A stretch of DNA of 64,000 nucleotides, taken from positions 62,001 through 126,000 of the forward strand of contig JADNRY010000067.1 in NCBI GenBank assembly GCA_015501585.1, in the 5' to 3' direction. This DNA is from Rhodocollybia butyracea (taxonomy: Eukaryota > Basidiomycota > Agaricomycetes > Agaricales > Omphalotaceae). Shown piece by piece: positions 58,101-64,000 of the stretch (within the stretch, counting starts at the first letter, position 1; the number at the start of each line of letters is the position of its first letter). The notes beneath the pieces were generated by a model, which had not been told where the DNA came from, ran no database searches, and worked only from the letters and a program-made list of their open reading frames with translations. The translations under genes were made by a program, and so were the position numbers.

Positions 58101-58345
58101 CGGCGAGGCACTGTAGTGGCTTTAGACCTCGGGAGCGACGGAAAGCGGTCTGATATGTCTGTGGCGGGAAAGTATGTGAACATTATGATTTGAGAGTCGT
58201 GTTGAGACTCCAGAGCCTGGTGGTCTTAAACTTGTGGCCAATGCTGAGATCTGGGAATAAACTGGTCGACGGCTGGTGTGTTTACACTTCTACACCGCAC
58301 TCTCTTGTAACTTTCATCAAATAAAAACAACAGATCTGTTGCGAT
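58100..58345 (+). pseudogene. GH31 3'-end relic in array unit B
   Basis: TCTGTGGCGGGAAAGTATGTGAAC at 58160-58183 (shown here as GTCTGTGGCGGGAAAG) matches the GH31 second-copy end at 55048-55075. The following 3' flank (CTCTTGTAACTTTCAT, GCGATATAT, ACATCCA) matches 55205-55280. The coding frame is destroyed. Confidence 0.65.
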
Positions 58346-58550
58346 ATATTACATCCAGTCAATTACATCCAGTCCTGAGTCAATCACTGTAACCAATTTC
58401 TTTATGTAGCCGAAGACACCACACTGTTATCGAGAGGGGAGGGAGGGTGAGTTGTTTCGATTGGACAATGTGAGTATAGTGTTCACTGATCATTTGCTTG
58501 GACCCTATTCCGAATATGACAGGAAACTCATGACAAGAATCGGATCCAAC

Positions 58551-59422
58551 TTACTGGATAAACCATTGTCCGTCGGTTGCGAGACATTTCCCCCCGTGAG
58601 CGTTTTGGGTGGCTTGGCAGTTGGGAGCAATCTGAACACGAATGATATAGTCAGTTTTTGTGTGTACAGCTATATCACGTACGAATTCCACAATTGTGGC
58701 CCAGTCACTAAAGCAATAAGTCTGCAGGAGTTTACAGTTAGAGGATCTAAAAAGTTAGAGATTAACACGCAAGTACTTGGTTAACGGCGATCTGGTTGAC
58801 GAAGAAGGTCTCGCATGATGAATAAGTTAATACCACAATGTTAGTTTTGTTAGTCTGGATAATGTAAACACGTATGCAAGAAACTCAAGACTGAAACTCA
58901 CCCCGGTAGGAATAGAAAAAGTATCATCTGGGAAAAGGGTAAGTGTGCGAACATTTGATTCAGCAAATGTGAAAAAAGTTGATACTCACTGACGTTCTGA
59001 CTAAAGAATCTCATTGCATCAACGATAACAGTACAGTCGTTGGGATTAGGTCCTCCACCAGCGGGAGTGAAGCAGGTCGTGGCACCTGAGGATCAGGTTT
59101 ACTCAAAAATGAAAGAGCGAAAAGGAATGGCGTACAGGGATCGCCGCAAACGTCCACAGACGGAGCCTGACGAGCTTGAAGACCGATTATGGAGTCTTCA
59201 TTCTCGGGACAGGAAACCTGAGCGAGTTTGACCTCGGAGTTTTCACCAATGAACGTCTCGGAGATAGTGACTTGGCCTGCGCAGACCTCCGTATCTGAAG
59301 CGAACTGGTAAGGTCAACGATACACAAGATTTCCAAACGTGCATACCACGTTTCATGAAAGAGGGGGAAGCGTTGACGAGAAGGAGAGAGGCGATGGCGA
59401 AAACACTATTGGTGACCTTCAT
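58551..59422 (-). CDS. Small secreted cysteine-rich protein, tandem copy B
   Basis: It starts MKVTNSVFAIASLLLVNASP, followed by SFMKRG. It has the same exon order as copy A, with a central TNKTNIVVLTYSSCETFFVN and an end reading HGGKCLATDGQWFIQ before the TAA at 58551-58553. No break was found in the parts I spliced, but not every intron was resolved. Confidence 0.7.
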
Positions 59423-61100
59423 TGTGATGGGAAACAAAGTATCCTAAGATGAGGAGTAAGTACGAGGAACCAACCAGAGTCTTATATATCTCCAACCATG
59501 TTCGTCTAGGGGTAGTTGCACCAAAGTTGCACGATATATTGTGGGAAACATCAACCGCATTACATCTGCAAGGTCATATGGCCTTGTAGAGTGTTCGAGG
59601 CTACTGGCTTTTGCTAAGGAACAGGCACAAGGTCGAGGGTCGAAGATATTGAAGGTCTTTGAAAAAGGTTATAGTAGTAGCAGCCAGATCGCACATGACA
59701 TGGTTGCGGCATAGAATACCCTTCGTGGTCATTATGGACGTCTTGATATATCAAGTTGCAAAGATGGTGGATGCCAATTGATTGGGCACTTGGACAACAG
59801 CAGAGTTTTGTCAGCAGGCAAGAGGCAACAGTAGCACGGCTCAGGGCCTTTGAAACAACACGCAATGCGTTGAATTGTGAAGTAGGTGAACTAGTGGAGG
59901 TCCCACTTATTGGGAACAACATGCGAGACCCGAGCAGAAGACGAACAAGAAGACGAACAAGAAGACGAACAGGAAATGATGCATTGAGTGTACCGAAGGT
60001 TGGAATTTAAGAACCAGCGGAGTCCCGTTCATTGCCTATGAGGACGCAACAGATTTCAGAAGGCAACGGAAAAACGGAAAACAGCGCACAAAGCAGTGAA
60101 GTGTACATAGGGTTTGATTCTAGGAAGAAGAGCAGCCTTCGGAGAGCCAGTGGGGTCTCGTCTATAGATAGAATGTAAGCTATGTCACGGGGGTAGACTA
60201 TTGTCGATAATAGGCTACTACATGAGTCCCCAGAGTTCTATGTCAGGCATCTTAACTGTCATACCCGTTGACTGAGGTGGATCCACACGCGCCGCACATG
60301 GGGGTCCTAGAGTGATAAGAAAGCTGAGGCGGGACGCTTGTTTATGTTTAAGCTACAGAACCAATGTAATCACTAAGTCCAAGAGTTTGCGAAGCAGATC
60401 TACGAGCGGAGAGGAAATCGGGATGAAAGTGCAGGATGCGTACCATTGGGTGGCGTTGGCAGGGTAATAATGTCGCGGACTCGCGGATTGGGAAAAGCGT
60501 TTCACCGTACTTACCAATTCAGGGCTTGAACACATAGCAAAAGCAGTTATATCAGCTATGCATATGTTCCATCGAGCGTACTGGATCGTGGATGGGAGAG
60601 AAGTACGTACAGATAAGATAAGGTGATAATGCGGCATGCGGCATGATTATTCCGCTTATCACCGGCTCCCATTGCCATCAGATCTCATCAGATAAAGAAT
60701 CACCGACTTGGTAAGAAAAACACTGATTTTAACTACTTAGAAGGTTCTAGCCGTTTTTATAGATGTGTACCGCCATTGGTCTAGCGGCTTCAACGGGTTT
60801 TAACGGCACTACTTATCATCTCCATGTCAAAGTAGCAGCTCCATCAAGAGATCGCTTAAGTACCTCTGTGAGTTTGAGTTTGAGTACGGCTTGCCAAGCG
60901 GCTTGAAAGTGTCCATTGGTTGGATCAGCCTGTGGATTTTATCAAATACAACCGAAGGTTGAACTAATGGGTAATTGACACAACATATTACATTCGATGA
61001 ATCGCTATTGATCTTTTTCTTTTATGTATGGTCCGAGGTCCGAAGACTTCACCTCAGTTAGCGAGAGGAAGGATATAACGAGGGCGAGTTGAAGTTAATT
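59423..61100. other. Spacer in the tandem array, with a short microsatellite
   Basis: AGAAGACGAACA is repeated three times near 59938-59975. The 3' flank of the GH31 relic recurs at 60970-61040 (TTGAACTAATGG, ACATATTACAT). No intact gene. Confidence 0.5.
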
Positions 61101-61178
61101 GAACAACTTGATCATTGAGCATTTGTTTGGACCCTATCCCGAATAAGACCGGAAATTCACGAGAATGCAGGATCTAAC

Positions 61179-62054
61179 TTACTGGATGAACCACTGTCTG
61201 TCGTCTGCGACACAGAGCCCACCATGAGCATTTTGAGTGGATTGGCAGTTCGGAGCAACCTGAACACGAATAATATACTGAGTTTTTTGATACATGATTG
61301 ATATTATATCACATACGTAGTCCACAACGTCGGCCCAGTCATGGAAGCAATAACTCTACAGGAGTCAAAGTTAGAGAGGATTTAGGAGGCTAGAGACAAA
61401 GAATTACTAGTTCGACGGGGTCCTGATTGACGTAGAAAGTCTCGCATGACTTATAAGCCAACATCACGGTGTTATTAACCTGTAGAACATAAGCTTGTGT
61501 TCACAAAATTCAAGACTAAAATTCACCCCAGTGCCGATGGTGAAAGTATCGTCTTGAAGAGGATACGTTGGTCAGATTTTATTTACTATGTCTGAACAAG
61601 GTTGTACTCACTGTCGTTCTGACCGAAAAACCTCATGGCATCAGCAATGACGTGACAGTCGTTGGGGTCAGGCCCTCCACCACTGGGATTGAAACAGTAA
61701 GTGGTACATGATATTTAGAATCAAACTGAGTCAAAACGAACGACAAGGACGAAAGGCATACAGGTATTGTCGCAAACATCCACGGTCTCACGAGCACTAA
61801 GATCGCGTTTGGATTCGGAGTCCTCATTCTCGGGACAGGAAATATGAACGAGTCTGACATCGGAGTTTTCACCGATGAAAGTCTCGAAGACAGTAACCTG
61901 GCCTGGGCAGACTTCCGATTCTTGATCTTAAATAAAATGGTCAAGTTGACGACACGTAAGATTCACAAGCGTGCATACCACGTTTCACGAAGGAGGGGGA
62001 AGCCTTGACGAGAAGGAGAGAGGCGACAGCGAGAACAGCACTGGTGACCTTCAT
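61179..62054 (-). CDS. Small secreted cysteine-rich protein, tandem copy C
   Basis: The start MKVT... is at 62054, with the same signal-peptide exon and an SFVKRG end before the first intron. The central exon reads VNNTVMLAYKSCETFYVNQD. The last exon ends with QWFIQ and a TAA at 61179-61181. It is intact in the segments checked. Confidence 0.7.
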
Positions 62055-63100
62055 TGTGACAAGACACAAAGTATCCTAGGATCCGGATGTTGAATGAGGG
62101 ACCGGCCAAAGTCTTATATGTTCAACCATGCTTGGTAGCGGGGAGAATCAACCGCGTTTCAGAGGTCAAAGCTTTCTACGGGTCATACCGTTTAAGTTCC
62201 AGTTTGCCAAGGAACGAGCACATGGTGGTTTTGAAGACGGTTTCAATATTGACAATAAAGTAGCATTATCATTTGGTCGCACATGACTTTGTGGTGGCTT
62301 AAAGCAGCCTAAAGCCTCCGTTAGAGGTCACCACTAGTGAGGGGCCTGTTGTTTTCCTGCCATGGACGCCCCCGACCCCGCTCTACGGCGAAGCATCAAT
62401 CTATCAGTATCGTTCAACTCCGCCACCAACTCGGAAGTCCTGAGTAAAAAATAATGAAGACCAAACGAATTGGGCATGCAAGAGGCAACAGTCGAAGGCC
62501 TTCGAAAAAACACTCAACAGATTGAAATGTATTTGAGGAAGGAAAAATGGCTGAGGTCCCACTACTTTCGCAGCAGAGGATCCGAGCAGAAGGCTACACA
62601 CTACATGAGTGTCCGGAGCTCCTGGTGACCTAGGCATCGCAGCGGCCACACTCCCCGACTGAGACGTTTAACCGGTTGACGCGACAGTCTTGGAAGGCAA
62701 AAAAAAGTGAAGCTGATAGTTGCAAAATCGACGTTAATCAGTGGGCTCAGGAGTTCTCTACTAACTATACCTTTGTAGATGTATATAAGGATAAGCTGCG
62801 ATGATAAGGTTAGATCGACCAGGGTTACGATGTATAGGTGCACTCGAATGAAAGTTTTATAATTACGTTGGCAAAGGTAAGAGGAGGGGAGAAACTTATC
62901 GACAGAAATTAGACTAGGAATAGCTGATCCGCGGATGGCGATGAGGTATTGACATAGAATTACGGATCTGCGACCGTGGCTATATAATGAACTTGACATT
63001 ACCTTGAACGAGAGGTTCTACAGTCTGCCCTCGAAAGACTCCAAGCGAATCATACTCAAGCCAAAACTCTAGCCCAAACACGCCTGAAGAAGAGTTATAT
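62055..63100. other. Spacer in the tandem array
   Basis: No gene recognised. The words around 62430-62680 again resemble the spacers of the other units. Confidence 0.4.
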
Positions 63101-63159
63101 TCCAGCGCTCAAGTTAGCAATGTTGGCAATAGTATCTAGAGGTTTCAGATTCCTTCGGC

Positions 63160-63513
63160 GTGCCTAGATACCTAGAGAGCGTTCAGGAGAGTTCTCAGAA
63201 AAATTCGACTATGGACAGGGGCTTGGGATCTGATTTGATCTGTCCGGGAAGAAGGCAAGGAAAGGAGGAACTTGAGAATAGGCCTCGAGGAAGACATCGA
63301 CGATTCGACACCGAGTGTAAGTTTTCGTTCGAGTACGATGAGAAGGATGGCTTGGTTGGGTTTGTGGAGGTTGGGAGGGGGCAACAGTACCAGCGGGGCG
63401 CTGAGAAACCAATGGCTTCGAATGTGCTGATTGACTTGAATAGTGCTGAAACTATAACCTACTATAACGTGGTAATGAATCGGTCGGTTTGCGCTACCTC
63501 AACACTGCACTAA
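63160..63513 (+). pseudogene. GH31 3'-end relic in array unit D
   Basis: The frame contains EKPMASNVLIDLNSAETITY, matching the GH31 C-terminus (SNVSVALNSAETVTW in the second copy). The 3' flank (TTGAACCATTGGACTAATCG, ATATTACATCCA) repeats the flank of the intact locus. Upstream GH31 sequence is degraded. Confidence 0.65.
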
Positions 63514-63679
63514 ACTTGAAATCCATTAATTCAAAGAGTTGAACCATTGGACTAATCGACGTGGTATATTACATCCAATGAATCTACGATCAACATTTTT
63601 TTTATGTAAAGTCCAAAGTCCGAGGGCTTTATACTGTGAGGGAATAACGAGGGTGGGGTTCAATTGGACAGTTTGAGTA

Positions 63680-63800
63680 AAGTATCACGCAGTGGCACTG
63701 GTAGTGGCACTGATAGTGATACTAGTACTAGGGACGCTGGTAGGAGCAGTGGTAGGAACAACGGTCACGGTGGTCTGAGTGGTAGGGGCAGTGGTATTTG
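63680..63800. repeat. Low-complexity AGTGGTA/CACTGGTAG run
   Basis: GTAGTGGCACT-type and AGTGGTAGG-type words are repeated many times, which points to slippage in the 3' flank. Confidence 0.6.
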
Positions 63801-63854
63801 TTTGGACCCTATTCGAAATAAGACCGAAATTCATAATATGACTGCAAGATCAAC

Positions 63855-64000
63855 TCACTGGATGAACCATTGTCCGTCGTCTGCGACACAGAGTCCACCA
63901 TGAGCGTTTTGAGTGGATTGGCAGTTGGGAGCAATCTAAACCGATTAACAGTCAGTTTCTTTGTGCATAATCAATATTATACCACGTACAAAGTCTACAA
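63855..64000 (-). CDS. Small secreted cysteine-rich protein, tandem copy D, 3' end only
   Basis: Minus strand reads NCQSTQNAHGGLCVADDGQW, then FIQ and a TGA at 63855-63857 (TAA in the other copies). It runs out of the window at 64000. It is the fourth member of the array. Confidence 0.75.

Overview
The window looks like nuclear DNA of a mushroom-forming basidiomycete (Agaricomycetes). The evidence is many 45-60 bp GT..AG introns, a FunK1-type protein kinase, a NACHT-ankyrin NLR-like gene, secreted GH31 alpha-glucosidases, small secreted proteins, and dense Ty1/copia, hAT and small DNA transposons. No rRNA, convincing tRNA gene or CRISPR array was seen.

Layout. 1-1.2 kb: 3' part of an F-box/LRR-like gene. 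1.7-19.6 kb: a nest of mobile elements. Two copies of a 1.38 kb TA-flanked element lie in opposite orientation (1679-3778, itself interrupted by a 709 bp MITE, and 14733-16112). Between them is a 10 kb Ty1/copia element (3923-14017, minus strand) with identical-length 516 bp LTRs. A 3.35 kb LTR element that encodes only Gag has landed in the copia integrase (7034-10381). A second copy of the same family (16294-19644, plus strand) splits a NACHT-ankyrin gene whose remainder runs to 21607. 22.7-24.2 kb: an intron-rich secreted protein of Egh16-like type. 24.3-32.9 kb: repeats, an uncharacterised gene with a truncated duplicate, and a deleted hAT element with perfect 8 bp target duplications. 33-35.1 kb: FunK1 kinase. 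35.3-36.9 kb: small hairpin-rich elements. 37.3-55.2 kb: a GH31 alpha-glucosidase (minus), a Zn2Cys6 regulator (minus), an uncharacterised secreted protein (minus) and a second GH31 gene (plus) carrying a frameshift. 55.4-64 kb: four tandem copies of a small secreted protein gene (minus), spaced by decayed GH31 3' ends.

The most unusual object is the gag-only LTR element. Its LTRs, gag reading frame and 3' untranslated region are packed with short inverted repeats, about 40 hairpins with arms of 6-10 bp in 3 kb by my manual count. One 10 bp hairpin shows a paired, pairing-preserving difference between the two copies. The copia host element does not show this on reading. It may reflect a selected RNA/DNA structure or a templated-mutation process, and it is the best candidate here for something undescribed.

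GH31, the Zn2Cys6 factor and the secreted proteins form a plausible secretome neighbourhood. Any regulatory link between them is inference from position only.
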